A stretch of DNA of 64,000 nucleotides from Nematopogon swammerdamellus (GCA_946902875.1 OX336345.1:7223395-7287394); one strand, 5' to 3'; shown: positions 10,521 through 22,290, numbered from the stretch's first letter. A program made the numbers and translations. Notes: generated by a model from the letters alone, not told the origin.

Positions 10521-12987
10521 TAAAGTTAGAACAATTATTTATGAGATGAGGGCTGAACTTGATGGAATTGGAGCCCGCCGTGCTTAGTAAATATTGTTGT
10601 GTACAAATAGGGAATATACTCGTATGTATGTGTAAATTGTAATATTAACTAGCTTTTGTCCAAATAATTGCCCGTTCAAAAGCAGACGACGTGAATAACG
10701 GTAAAATTTGGAAACTAATAATAACGGTGGTTGTGAACACCAAAACTACTCAATTTTCTCCAATATTAGACTGTTTGAGAAGCTTGTCAAATAAAACGTA
10801 TTGCCCTATAATAGGCAAGTTAACATCTAAGCTATAATTATATCAAAAATATACATGCACATATACACAGCTATTGTATTCTATATGTATACAGCGCAGA
10901 GCATCACTACGCCACACTAATAACATAGACACGACCGTTTCGTTTTAATATTTCTATATTTTTTGTTGCCAGTGTACCCCACCCCACGAATTAAACTATT
11001 CATGGCTTGGGGCACAATCCCATGATTAGTATGTTCCTAATGCTGACCCACGCTTTAAATGTGTGGCTAATGGCTCCACAAGTCCGCTTGTCGTCACAAA
11101 CATTATGTTTTATGTAGACGTAAGTAGTGATTTTAAGTGGTCAATGTACTGGTAGGTTTTTGTAATTTAATTATCATTTACATATTTTTTGTGAAGTTTT
11201 TTAAGACATTTATGTTTAAAAAAAATTACATTTCTATGTCCATAGATACGTACGTACCTATATAGACCTAGTAACAACTATTAATATGTAATTAAATTAA
11301 ATAATATTTTAATTATATTAATTATATTTAATTTTACATTACAACACTCGAGTACTTTGCTACTATCTACTTATATGTAAAAACATACTACTCTCAAACA
11401 TCCAAAGGTTGACTAAAAGAAATATTATATGTAAGGGATAAGTTCGGTTTTTCCCCTTGTGTAAATTGTTTACCGTGTTTGTTTCTGAAAAATATCTTTG
11501 TAAGTAGTAATAAAGTATTTCTATCTATCTATCTGTCTAACATGAACTATGTTTAAATACATTTCTATATCAATAAATAACTGAATAGTGTTAAAACAAA
11601 AATAAAACATACTAAAGTCAAACTCTTAACATTTCAAATACTTTTTTCCAACATATGCCAACGGCGACACTGCCAAAAAAATCTCGAACGGATGTTTAGT
11701 CGCTGCCAAAAAATGAGCGTATTCTCTCTCATCCATCTTTTTATCAGAAACTTCCCTTCGGTAAGCTTTGACACCGTTTTTCGTTCACATGATCACGTAC
11801 AATCGAACACATTAGGGATGTTGACACTTTAGTTGAGGAATGTGTTTCGGCTGAGGACTTTGATAAAAAAGTGTCTATTGCGTCCTTTGACTTTTTTGGA
11901 AGCGTCAAAAGCACTTATAGTGGCGTTAGAGTTGAGAGAGCTTGTCAGTATGCCTGTCCTGTATTTTTTATAATAGGCAAATTCGTTTTGAAATACCTAA
12001 TATTGTCTGTTATGTTGGTATCCGTACCTCAAAGGGAACGTATACAGTTTATTTTTATAAATAAAAAAAAAATACTTTTAGCACAATATTGTATTAAAAA
12101 CGACGAACACGGTGTTTTTACATTTTGTGTTTTTTTTTTGCTAATTTTCTATTTAATTTACCTACATCTACAGAGATATTGACAAACACATGGGTACATC
12201 TATTTAAAACTAATAATAAAAAAAAAATTATTATGAAGCCCTACTTTTAAACTTTAAAACTGCATTATAAAAGAATCTTTGTCTCCATCTCAAGTAGTTT
12301 TCATATTTCTTTGTAGCACTTTTTGTTTTGTTTTAGATTTTTATTTGATAGGAAATTATTTTTAAGTTAGATTTAATATTTTAACAAATTTATTTAACAA
12401 AGAAAGATAAATTTAAAAATATTTTATCAAAAATATTTAAAATCAACAAGAATTGCAAATGCACTTTACCCATTCTCGCTCCTCTAAATACTCTGCACGA
12501 TGCAGGACCACGTCTAAAGCTTTTACTAAAAATCCATAGAATTATGTATCTCTCTCATATTTATCTAAGATTTACCGTAAAAGTGCATTTCAAAGTTTAT
12601 ATCCCCCGTTTCGAGTAATCCTATTAGCATAAGGTTTAAAGGGCACGCGACGTTGCTCTCTCTCTCGGAGCGCCTAACATGTGTTTCCTTTTAAACGGAG
12701 TAAGCTGACAATACAAATTTTATGGCCACCCATTTTATGAGAAGCTTAGACGCACCTTTTGATAAGAGAACGAAGCCAAAATATCTTCGTGGGGGAAAAC
12801 TGGAAAAGCAGCGTGGGATCTATAAAAAATATTTACCTATCTTTAGGAGGTTGGGCAATCGTGAAATTTAAGGAGAAATTTTGGTAACAAGTTGAAGAAT
12901 TTATTTAAATTATATATATTAGGTGAGTATATACTTCGGATTATGACCGTGTTAAAATCAAACATAATGTAATTATTTAAATAAATA
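10521..12987. other. Long AT-rich stretch with one LINE tail
   Basis: No gene seen. A 103-codon plus frame at 11871-12182 is AT-driven, without motif. The only recognised element is the LINE-4 tail at 11392-11543. Confidence 0.45.
11392..11543 (+). repeat. LINE-4 3' tail ending in (ATCT)n
   Basis: TCTCAAACATCCAAAGGTTG, then GTAAGGGATAAGTTCG, then TAATAAAGTATTTCTATCTA and a short TATC repeat. Five pieces of this tail occur in the window. The AATAAA signal and microsatellite end suit a LINE 3' end. Confidence 0.65.
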
Positions 12988-13240
12988 TTTTTTTTTATGG
13001 AAACTATTGGCTACATCACCTACAACATCCATGATGTCAGCCCATAAGACCGGGTGAACTAGGTGCCATGTCAGTGCTTCCCTTCATTTCATGTCGGCTA
13101 CACTGAACTGGACGGAGAGCTCGAACTATTTACATAGCCGTTTCGACCGACGTTTCGTTCAGTGCGGTGGTACCAACCCGGCCGGGATAAACCCTACCAC
13201 CTAGTAAGGTAAGAAGGGAAGGGACCTACAGTTTAACGTG
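12988..13240 (-). repeat. SINE-A copy, 5'-truncated
   Basis: A-rich tail (T run at 12988-12996), then the body to CTACAGTTTAACGTG. The tRNA/5S head is missing. Confidence 0.85.
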
Positions 13241-14005
13241 ATAAGAACATGCTATGAATTTTCGGTTCTAAAATATTTCATTCATGAAAACCGAACACAA
13301 AAATAAGTTGATAATATTATGGTCGACTTATTCTCTTGTGGCCTTTGCCTATGTAACGCGCTATATCCCCCAAAAGATATAGCACCATTATTCATATGAG
13401 CTTAGCAGTGGGCCCGAAAGCAAACACATTCCGAGAAAATTCTATGATTTCCGATCGAAATCAGATTTTCTATGAAACCGACATTACCGCGAGCGTAGCC
13501 GCGGTCGCCGCTAACGCCAAATAAACCCACGCCTTCCACTCAGTCGTTCGCGTTCTAATTATAAATTAAACGTTGTAATTCGTTAGGCATGGTAATATTT
13601 TTGAAATTTCCATATTAATAGCCCTCAGTCCAGTGCAGCGAGCAAATAATTGTGTTTAGACATTCCGACTCATTGGAAAATTATGTAATTTCCCATGGGC
13701 ATGCATAAATTGTATAATCGAGAGGTAAGCTTTAGATTATGAAAAACAAATAATCATAACTTGTCTATATTAACATAATTGAGGGCGTTTAGTATTGAAA
13801 CTTTTTGTCGCGGTGGGGAGCGGTTTAAATGTTGTTATATGATAATTCTATCATGAAAAACATCACTATACTTACCAGATACTGTCACGCTGGTCTTTGT
13901 TCCGGAAGGGCTTATGTAAAACATAAATAAATGTATCCAATGTTATTGATGACTCGTCTCAATTACAGACGAACGTTCTATGTGATATATAAACTAAACT
14001 AATTC
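13241..14005. other. No gene recognised
   Basis: Mixed AT-rich DNA. A short GC-rich patch at 13490-13520 (GCGAGCGTAGCCGCGG) resembles the 3' end of the Helitrons here but lacks CTAG. Confidence 0.35.
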
Positions 14006-14100
14006 CATGGGGAGTGCTCCGAGGAGCTGCTTAACGCGATCCCACCGCGTCGTCGCCTTCCCAACTCCGCACCACGCGAACTGGGCAGGGAACTAGTATA
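14006..14100 (+). pseudogene. LINE fragment, C-terminal tail of a reverse-transcriptase ORF
   Basis: The plus strand gives GECSEELLNAIPPRRRLPNS followed by APRELGREL and stops. The CSEELxxxIPP pattern is one I associate with the C-terminal end of Jockey-like LINE proteins in moths. It is only about 30 codons long and isolated. Confidence 0.4.
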
Positions 14101-14214
14101 GTAAACAATAAAAACTTACACACACACTTATTTATATTTTCGTATGTAAATAAAAAACCACCACCTTTGCAGTGCGAAACAAGAACGATTTAGAGAAAAT
14201 TGTGCAATTCGAAG

Positions 14215-14440
14215 AAATCAATACCTTCGAAAAGTAAGTAACTCAAGGCGAGGCCGAAGGCCGAGCTGGGATCAGGTAAACGATAACCCTTCTCGAAGAA
14301 AGTAACTAACTAAGAGCGAGGCCGAATGCCGAGCTGCAGGTAAACGATAAACTAAGGGTATCTATGAGTGGGACAAAATTTCGACAAAATCCGTTCAGAA
14401 GTTTTTGCGTGATGCGCATACAAACAACGAAAAAATTTTA
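14215..14440 (-). mobile_element. Helitron fragment with two minisatellite units
   Basis: On the minus strand it reads GCGCATCACGCAAAAACTTC and TGAACGGATTTTGTCG (the 5' part of the Helitrons at 39213 and 40976). Two units of the 68-bp repeat follow (GCAGCTCGGC and AGCTCGGCCTTCGGCCTCGC). The ends are not seen. Confidence 0.6.
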
Positions 14441-14669
14441 AAACTGTTCTAACATTTTATTATTGTGGTTTTTTTTTTGCACAGCAACTACAAGCCGCGC
14501 CCATCTGCCAAACATCCGCTAATATTACGCCATCAACCCTCTCCGACACGTGCCAGAGGGATGTTTATAAAATAACTCCATTAATAACAGAGGAACTGTC
14601 CGTGTTAATGCACGAACAGTGTTTAACATTACCAATAAGTGCCCTCAATAACATGTGTGCCATCTATGC

Positions 14670-14920
14670 GGTTCGAATTCCACGTAAAATGTAGGTCCCT
14701 TCCCTTCTTACCTTACTTTACTTACTACTAGGTGGTAGGGTTAAACCCGCCCGGGTTGGTACCACCGCACTGAATGAAACTTTGGTCGAAAAGGCTATAT
14801 AAAAAGTTCGTGTTCTCCGTCCAGTTCAGTGTAGCCGGCACGACGAAAGGGTAGCAGTGACATGGCACCTAGTTCCCTAAAGTGTGATGGACTGGCACCA
14901 CGGATGTAGCAGGTTTTACT
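14670..14920 (+). repeat. SINE-A copy, 5'-truncated
   Basis: Starts at the B-box-like GGTTCGAATTCCACG and runs to the degraded tail. It carries a small duplication, ACCTTACTTTACTTACTA, in the middle. Repeat C follows at once. Confidence 0.8.
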
Positions 14921-14925
14921 TGTGC

Positions 14926-15285
14926 ATGGAGGGTTCCGTAGATCCTATTAGCCATCCTAGCTATTCAATACCTGTCAAAATCATATTCGTCTAATTTTGT
15001 CTTTCTATAATGCAAAATATTAATACCTGTGGCGCCATCTATTATTCAGTAGCGTGAATATGTACCAATCGATTCTTAGCACGTTTCTTGTACGGGGAAC
15101 TCGCTTACTTTTTTACTTCTTGCTTTTTTAAAATTATTTATTGGCCCATCCGCCATAACACATATTTTGTGAAAATTTCAACAACCTACCTATTACGGTT
15201 CAAACGATGACGGTCGATCAAACAGACGCCGGCGGCGTAGGCTTAGTAATAGGTTTGGATGGATGCGGAACCCTAAAAACTACAA
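14926..15285 (+). repeat. Repeat C copy
   Basis: GGAGGGTTCCGTAGATCC at the left, GTGGCGCCATCTATTATTC inside (shared with the copy at 16043), and GGATGCGGAACCCTAAAAA at the right. Confidence 0.75.
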
Positions 15286-15868
15286 TAATGAATGGAAGTA
15301 GAGACATTATTTTCCGGCTAAGCCGAATTACTTGAAATGAAAGACTCAGAGTTTATTATTTATTTTTCAAGTAATTCAGTAATCAAAAAATTAATAAAGA
15401 TCTTAACTAAAACTAACCTAAAACAAAACTTACCTATCTAACAAAATAAAACTAAACATGAACCTATAAATAAACCTTGAAACGAATAGATTTTTTGGTG
15501 GATTTCGTCGATTATATAGAAATTAATTTAAAATTATTCGCGTACCTATTCAATATGCTGTCGGCTCTACCTAGCGGTTGCATTTTAAACTAACCCAGAG
15601 GCGAGGAACATTTCGTCACGTTTGTTTTTCATCTTAATTGCTCGAGCAAATAGATTTATTCCACATTCCCCACAAGCGCAAACAGTGAGCAGACAAAGGC
15701 AGTTTAGTGTTCACGCTCTGTGGCCTAAATGAAAATGTCCAGCTTTGAAATAGGGCCCTTTGTACGGGCGCAAAACTGTGTATCGTGTCACCAAAGAATT
15801 TCACACCAGAGAAACGTCATTCATACATTTTAATTCATTATCAACATTTGTTATGATATGACTTGACG
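15286..15868. other. No gene recognised
   Basis: AT-rich; 15360-15480 is A/C-rich low-complexity sequence resembling 35580-35660. Confidence 0.35.
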
Positions 15869-16037
15869 CGGTCGACTGTATTACCTTACCTACAACGCCC
15901 GTTACGCTCGTCACACCTTGGGGAACTAGGTTTCATGTCAGTGCCTCCCTTTTGGTCGTGCCGGTTGCACTGAACTGAACGGAATATACGAACTATTATC
16001 ATAGCTGCTTCTAACGACCACCATATAGTGCGGTTTA
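15869..16037 (-). repeat. SINE-A fragment
   Basis: Tail-side half only: CCTACAACGCCCGTTACG, CATGTCAGTGCCTCCC, CGTGCCGGTTGCACTGAACT. It ends at CATATAGTGCGG. Confidence 0.7.
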
Positions 16038-16042
16038 AAAAA

Positions 16043-16582
16043 AACCGGCCAAGTGCGCGTCGGAATCGCGCAACGAGGGTTCCGCCAAATTTAAACAACG
16101 TATCTGTGGCGCCATCTATTATTTATTAGCTTGAATATATTTTTGAATGTTTTTTTTTTGTATGGGGACCCCGCTTATTTATTTACTTTTGCTTTTTTTA
16201 TTATTTGTTAGGATACGTGATATGGTGCGTAACGAGGCAATCCGCCGACGACGCACCAAAGTAGTCGATATTGAAAACCGGGTGGCTAAGCTCAAGTGGC
16301 AGTGGGCTGGGTACGTTAGCCGAAGAGACGATGATCGTTGGAATAACCGTGTCCTACACTGGCGGCCGTGGACAGGAAAACGGAGTGAATAAGACCAGCC
16401 GCCAGGAGGGACGACGACATCAAGTACGTCGGCGGAAAGCAGTGGTTCCGTAACGCTGAAGGCCGGGAGGACTGGAGGAAAATTGGAGAGGCGTATGTCC
16501 AGCAGTGGACGCTTACACCATAGTAAAAAATATTGTATAAACATTTACGTCTACCGGGTTCAACAGATACAGCACTCGGACG

Positions 16583-16615
<33 letters not shown>

Positions 16616-16662
16616 AGTAGGTTTAGTAATAGGCTTCCGTATGGATACGGAACCCTAAAAAT
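16043..16662 (+). repeat. Repeat C copy split by a LINE fragment
   Basis: The left end is AACCGGCCAAGTGCGCGTCGG, and the right end is a GACGGACGGACAGACAGACA microsatellite, then GGATACGGAACCCTAAAAA. The LINE-3 fragment at 16208-16523 lies between, so the LINE inserted later or was captured. Confidence 0.8.
16208..16523 (+). pseudogene. LINE-3 (RTE-like) C-terminal fragment
   Basis: The plus strand encodes RRRTKVVDIENRVAKLKWQW, then AGYVSRRDDDRW and VLHWRPW. After a frame change it gives GGKQWFRNAEGREDWRKIGE and AYVQQW plus a stop. The KLKWQWAGH..R, RDDW and AYVQQW order is the usual C-terminal end of RTE-like LINE proteins of moths. It is 5'-truncated as expected for LINE insertions and broken by a frameshift near 16385. 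Two more pieces of the family lie at 27117 and 32167. Confidence 0.75.
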
Positions 16663-17130
16663 TTGTCTTGTGAACTCAATAGGTACTACGTGTCTATCTA
16701 TCTACATCTTACATCTATAGAATAGAATATGACATGTGATCTATTACATAACATTATGTCCAAACGTGCATCCTTGCATCCCTTACTAATTTCTATACGC
16801 ACCGTAATCCTCAGATCCCATTCCGTTCCTTTGAACTGTGCTTTCAAGAGCGCCATAAACTCAACCCTTACGAACCCATTTGAAAGCGTAGACTTCTACA
16901 AATCCTCTACGCCAGGATTTCACTTCACACATATCTTGCGTGCAAGTGTATAGTCAAGCTTGCATTGCATAGTTTTTAATTAAACTTGAAATTGTTTCCC
17001 ACGTTCCTCCACACAAGATATCAGCCCACCATCATGTTGGAACTAGATGTCATGCCAACGCTTCCCTATTAGTCATTGCGGCTATGCAGGGGAAACACGA
17101 CCGTTTAAGATTTATTTGAAAAATATTCAA
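16663..17130. other. No gene recognised
   Basis: A 74-codon plus frame at 16729-16953 has no motif. Short SINE-like traces around 17030-17090 are too weak to call. Confidence 0.35.
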
Positions 17131-17335
17131 CCGATATTCATAGGGTTTCTACCAATGTGATCCGTAATGTTTTAACATCATGTCATTACTTATATGGATC
17201 GAATAGTAAGATCAAAAGTAACGAAATTTGAGAATCAGTTTTTTTATATGATTTATTCGAATACTGAACCAATATGCTCATAGGGTTTCTACCAGTGTGA
17301 TCTATGAGAACCGAGTAGTAAAGTCAAACATAATA
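17131..17335. repeat. Degenerate direct duplication, 140-bp step
   Basis: CATAGGGTTTCTACCAATGTGA and its near copy CATAGGGTTTCTACCAGTGTGA are 140 bp apart (TAGGG at 17141 and 17281). Similar sequence (GTAGTAA-ATCAAA) follows each. Confidence 0.65.
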
Positions 17336-17568
17336 CAGTAAGTACTATTTTCGAGAAAGTATATCGTTAACGTGAACGCTCGGCTTTCGCCCTCGCCCTT
17401 AGTGACTTACTTTATTCGACAGAGTATATCCCTTATCTGCAAGCAGCTCGGCCTTTGTCTTAAGAAAATAAGGCGACACCGGATAATACATATACAGTAG
17501 TGATAGTTTATTATTATATTTGTGTTTGAATCCGTATTTCTATTAAACGGAGCCGCGGACACAGCTAG
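17336..17568 (+). mobile_element. Helitron 3' part with two minisatellite units
   Basis: Contains GCTCGGCTTTCGCCCTCGCC and GCAGCTCGGCCTTTGTC (68-bp units). It ends GGAGCCGCGGACACAGCTAG followed by T, the Helitron-type 3' end. The 5' end is not found. Confidence 0.6.
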
Positions 17569-18650
17569 TTAGTAAAAAAAATTATGTAAATGTGTCTGTT
17601 TAACATTAGAAATAATGCCAAGAACATGTAATTACCTATGTCCTATGTCCTATCCTAACAAATAATATCCCATCCCTCAGTCTTGCCCCCTTAGATTATT
17701 GATAGGTCTCCACGCGCTCCGACTAGATACCTACCGCCCGTGTACGTGTAAAATGCGGCAACAAATACTACGCCGAAGTCGGCGTACTCGAGCCAGTCTC
17801 TATAGGAAAGACTATGGGATCACGCACATACTACGTAATTTTCTTACACACACTACAATATTGAGTTGCCGCATTCACGGAGCTGTTGTTTTAAGGTAGC
17901 GCTGTATCTAGTCAGAGCGCGCGGAGATCAATTAATAATCTAAGCTTGCCCCATTATAAATATAGCAACTGTATATCTAACCTTCCAACTTGCATGCAAG
18001 TCACTTTTACAATGCAAGTAGACTTGCGTAATGGAAGCCGGGCACGCTTCGACGACGTGTCCACACATTCCGTCTTTCTTAATTGAGATGTGGAAACACC
18101 ATAACTGTGCGCGGACATAAAATCCGCCTTAATTCGTCACAGAGGGGTCCGGGGACATTTTAATACCAGTTTTTAATGAAGGGGATAACTCTTAATGAAA
18201 AGACCTAAGTTTGTTGGATGGGATATATTTTGAGTTTTGTCTGCCACGGCTTTTAGTTAACTATAAAGTGCAAATAAAAGTATTATTTGTGTATTCATCT
18301 ATTTCGATTTAAAATAAGTAATTAAGTTATTCATAATTTTTGCCATGAAAACAAAAATATTATGTACCTGTTGCATAAAACATGAATAAAATATGACAAA
18401 AGTTGGCATTAATTAGTAGAAGTAGTATTGTCAGTGTTAGCGAGAATTATTGTGGACAAGACAAGTGAACTAGGTGTTATGATATGAATTTCAAAGCTAA
18501 GATATACGTAAGATGTACAAAGGTTGAATAAAATAAATTACATCCAACAAACTAAAATTACTCCTCCTTTTAAATTACAACACAACACCACATAAGAAAA
18601 ACTTCAATATCAATATCACAGGTAACACCATAACATCTTACACAGTAAAA
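17569..18650. other. No gene recognised
   Basis: Intermediate to AT-rich. A 66-codon plus frame at 17699-17899 lies in a mildly GC-rich patch without motif. Confidence 0.35.
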
Positions 18651-18766
18651 CAGGCCAAGTGCGAGTCGGACTCGCGTACCGATGTTTCCGTACCACCACA
18701 TTATTAGTAGGTTTTTTTAGGGTTCCGTATCCGGTACGGGACCCTATTACTAAGCCTACGCAGTCT

Positions 18767-18797
<31 letters not shown>

Positions 18798-19157
18798 CGT
18801 CCGTCCATCGGTCTGTCCGTCCGTCTGTCTGTCCGTCCGCCCGAGGGCTGTATCTCTTGAACCGTAATAGGTAGCCCGTTGAAATTTTCACAGTATGTGT
18901 TATTATGGCCGATATAACAGCAAATAATAAAAATAAGAAAAAGTAAAAAATTCACGGAGGTTCCCATAGAATAAACCAAAAAGTGTATGCGCGCGCGCCA
19001 TCTACCGAATAGATTATGAAGCATTTTAACTAATCATGACATTTAAATAATATGAAGCATTTCATAACGCGCCATCTAGATGGCGTGAGTGGCGCTAGCC
19101 ATGAAATGGCGATACAGGACCCTCGGTGCCCGAGTTTGACTCGCACTTGGCCGATTT
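18651..19157 (-). repeat. Two repeat C heads in inverted orientation
   Basis: A minus-strand copy spans 18713-19157, from TTTTTTAGGGTTCCGTATCC to GACTCGCACTTGGCC. Immediately left, 18651-18712 holds a plus-strand head, GGCCAAGTGCGAGTCGGACT. The pair forms inverted ends about 510 bp apart. A GTCTGTCCGTCC microsatellite sits at 18763-18840. Confidence 0.75.
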
Positions 19158-19269
19158 TACACTAGAGTTTGCACTATAATCACATCAAGTTTGACGCTTG
19201 TATGTATATGTAACCGCTTTACGAGAGAGTAAAACAAAACAAAAACATTGAAATAAAACATATTTCTTG

Positions 19270-19480
19270 TAAGTATATATGTACCTACATTCCCTAAATT
19301 TTATACTTATTATTTTTTATTATTGTTAGTATACCTGCCATTATAACATTTATATTCTGAGAAAATTTCAATCGGCTACCTATAGCGGTTCAAAAGATAC
19401 AGCCTTTTAAATGTAGGGCAGAAGGACCATCAGGCGGACGGACAGGCGCCTAAGGTATATGGATACGGATACCTAAAAAT
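19270..19480 (+). repeat. Repeat C fragment
   Basis: CTGAGAAAATTTCAATCGGC, GCGGTTCAAAAGATACAGCC and GGATACGGATACCTAAAAA match the right half of repeat C. Confidence 0.65.
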
Positions 19481-19519
19481 GTTCCTATACGTATAGTTGC
19501 GAACTACAGGGGTTGACAG

Positions 19520-20225
19520 AGCACGGTTGACTATGTCGACGAGTCATTAGCGAGCCTCTCTAGCGCCCTCCGAGCGTTGTTAGAAGCAACTCGACCCGAC
19601 GACGAGGAGCGTTCTCGCCTGTCCCCACACGTGGAGAGCCGATGTGCGCACTTATAGCGTTGCTTAGACATTGGGGTTGGTTTGGAAAGTAGGCGTATAT
19701 AGGTCATGTTTTGACCATATTTTGATTAAGGGGAATCTACTAGTCAACACGCACGATTTATTCTGCGCTATTTCCAAAACGGTAAAGCATAAAACACAAA
19801 GATACACGTTAATCTAATTCACAGAGGGCAAAGATTCAGTTGATTACTTCTAGTGTGGGTCAATACTTTATGCATAGAAACAAAAATTAAATGATACGAC
19901 GAGACGCCACGACATAAAAATACGTTCTCCACTGTCCCCACACGTGGAGAGGCGATGTGAGAATTTACAGCATTACAAATAGATGTGTAATTGATTTGGA
20001 AAGTAATCGCATGTAGGACAGTTCATTACTGACCACATTTATTATTTTGTTTCTGGTTTCGTGCTTATTTCGACATAGGTAAACCGTGTTGTGTTGTAAG
20101 TGTCCACGAGTAATTTGGCCAGCTGTTGCGAGCGTCCTGCAAGATATTTGGAGCAACTCGACCTAACTGTTCTTGGTTGTCCCCACACGTAGACACTTGA
20201 GTGTCCCCATATTATACCCGACATT
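19520..20225. repeat. Three degenerate copies of a GTCCCCACACGTGGAGA block
   Basis: GTCCCCACACGT occurs at 19621, 19934 and 20179. The first two share GTGGAGAG(C/G)CGATGTG downstream, and the first and third share GAGC(G), GCAACTCGACC upstream. Spacing is uneven (313 and 245 bp), so this is an old duplication. No coding capacity seen. Confidence 0.5.
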
Positions 20226-20334
20226 TTAAACGCGCGTCATAACAAACTAATACATTTGAAATACGTGCTGCCTACCTATATTTAAAAACAAAACGAAATG
20301 TAACCTCGAATCATGTAGCGTGTTAAATATACTA

Positions 20335-20523
20335 AAAAAAACCCCCGACTCTTAAAAAGTCAAAAATAATTTCCGTTTACTTACTTAAAGGAGTCGGTAG
20401 ACCGCTAAGTAAATTCCCGCGCAACTTTTGAGTCTTTATATTTAATTTACTTAGCGGTCCCCCGACTCCTTTAAGTAAGTAAACGGAAATTATTTTTGAC
20501 TTTTTAAGAGTCGGGGGTTTTTT
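20335..20523. repeat. Large palindrome, about 80-bp arms
   Basis: The left arm from 20335 (CCCCCGACTCTTAAAAAGTC ... AGGAGTCGG) and the right arm ending at 20523 are almost perfect reverse complements, reaching AATTTACTTAGCGGT on the inner side. About 28 bp of loop lies between. The ends share CCCCCGAC with the repeat at 20672-20816. Confidence 0.9.
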
Positions 20524-20671
20524 AAATTTGTAATTTAACTTTTATTTCAAGCTTTTTAAAAAAAACCGCATGCAAATCGGTCCACTTTTGAAGATAATAA
20601 TTTTTTTTATTACTTAATTACTTAATTACTTGATTACAAACATAGCTAAGAACCATCCCGATTAAACAGGC

Positions 20672-20735
20672 TTCCTAATAAAAAAAACCGCATCCAAATC
20701 GGTCCATCCGTTTGGGAGCTACGATGCCACAGACA

Positions 20736-20776
<41 letters not shown>

Positions 20777-20816
20777 AACTTATAACACCCCTCCGTTTTT
20801 TTCGTCGGGGGTTAAT
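20672..20816 (-). repeat. Repeat with internal (AC)n microsatellite
   Basis: AAAACCGCATCCAAATCGG, GGAGCTACGATGCCACAG, an (AC)n run at about 20738-20772, then ACTTATAACACCCCTCC and GTCGGGGGTTA. A second partial start of the same repeat (ACCGCATGCAAATCGGTCC) lies at 20565-20586. I know this repeat as common in Lepidoptera; its class is unclear to me. Confidence 0.6.
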
Positions 20817-21555
20817 AATAATAAAAAGAAGACTGACACCGCAAAACCTTAATTCATCTCTCACTAATCCCGCATGTATCTCGATGTAGCGTAATTTAAT
20901 TTTAGCCCTGAGTAGTCTCAGAAAATGCACATGATGTAAAATATGCGTGTTAAAATGCTCGCTAGTATTAAAATATGATGCTAGATATAACGGCAGGATT
21001 TATTCGCTGCGTCAAACCAGTTCTGCGCTATCAGATACGGGCGGAACGCACGCAGGGCGGATGGACGACCGTATGTACTCTAGTTCTAGATACTCGTACA
21101 TACATACATATCTTTGCACCTTGTCACACGAGGGCATGTTCACCTCCTATAGAGTTATGAGGGGTTTGCGACATTATAATGAGAGCGAAAAGGTTGCATT
21201 TTAGCGTAGGCGTTAGCTTCTGGTCTAGTTTGTTTATTGAATACAACTCCTCTTATATTATTTTTACGATAGCGTTTTCTCATAATAATAATTATGTTAG
21301 TTCCTAGCAATCTTATAGACTTTAATTTTGAGATATTCCTTACTGTTTATGAAGATAGTTTACTGTCTTTGGAATCGCGAAGTGAATAGCGTGTGTTGAG
21401 GAGGAAAATGTGCTTTTGCATGACTTGTCATTATTAATTATGCATTTTCCTGTTTTGTCTATTTCTACCTAGTTCTCTAAATACTCCTACTCTGTCACTC
21501 AATCAATAACGACGGTGCCCCAATGTTTTACTGATAAGGCCGTAAAATATGAAAA
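20817..21555. other. No gene recognised
   Basis: Two overlapping plus frames at 20947-21204 and 20975-21160 have no motif. 21060-21105 has short ATAC repeats. Confidence 0.35.
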
Positions 21556-21757
21556 AAAAGGTTATTGGTGGTAGGATTTGTAGCCCACTGGGTTGAAGCC
21601 ACCGTACTGGGTGAATGGCCGCATAACTCCAGTCCAGCACAGCCATCAATCCAAAAGTAATTCTCCAGTATGGGACTGCTTGGAGGTGCCATAGCTGGTT
21701 GGAGCATATACTCTGGCACCTGTAACTCAGCCACCCATTTCGGATCGCATAAAAAAC
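21556..21757 (+). repeat. SINE-B fragment
   Basis: Body and tail: GGTGGTAGGATTTGTAGCC, GAATGGCCGCATAACTCCAG, GGAGGTGCCATAGCTGG, GCCACCCATTTCGGATCGCA. The head is missing. Confidence 0.75.
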
Positions 21758-21934
21758 CGCCCGCATTAGATAGGGATCACAAATTCGTAAATTATATGCT
21801 TATCCAAACAAATCCAAAGATATAGTACATTAAAAAGCTCAGCAGTACCAAGAATCGGTTCAATAAAACTCTGTTAGTCGGCAAGGAGTATTGTATTTTT
21901 TATCTACTATGTAAAATTTTAGAAATAGTGTAGT

Positions 21935-22290
21935 GCGAGAGCGCTGTTTTCTGAAAGAAGATACAGTGACACGGGTTGAGAAAGTAATGCTTCGGTGGTT
22001 CGGTCATGTTGGAAGAATGGATGATAGGAGACTAACGAAAAAAATGTATGGAGCGAATATGGAAGAGTAGAAGAGTCGGGAAGGGTCGCCCTAGACGCAC
22101 GTACCAGATCGGGCACATGCTCAAAAAGGGTGAAGTGCGTAGTACATGTAACCGACGAGCATGTATGAAGAACATTATGAGATTTAAAGAGGGGCAGAGA
22201 TGTTCCAGGAGGATCGTGGCACGTGGAGATCCGTGGTCTTTGCTAACCCCACTGGGAAACACGCGTGACACTATGCGTATATGTAAAATT
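21935..22290 (+). pseudogene. LINE-2 C-terminal fragment
   Basis: Encodes VTRVEKVMLRWFGHVGRMDD, then RRLTKKMYGAN, then a stop and frame change, [20 protein letters not shown] and a C-terminal GDPWSL. LRWFGHVxRMDDxR is the familiar end of the reverse-transcriptase ORF of several insect LINE groups. The 5' end is missing and stops are present. Related pieces lie at 31481, 32865, 42930, 60366 and 63095. Confidence 0.75.

Noticed and set aside
18616..19024. Overlapping frames rich in TDGQTDRRTD or SVRPSV repeats
   Set aside because: They translate the GTCTGTCCGTCC microsatellite of repeat C and have no gene-like sequence outside it.
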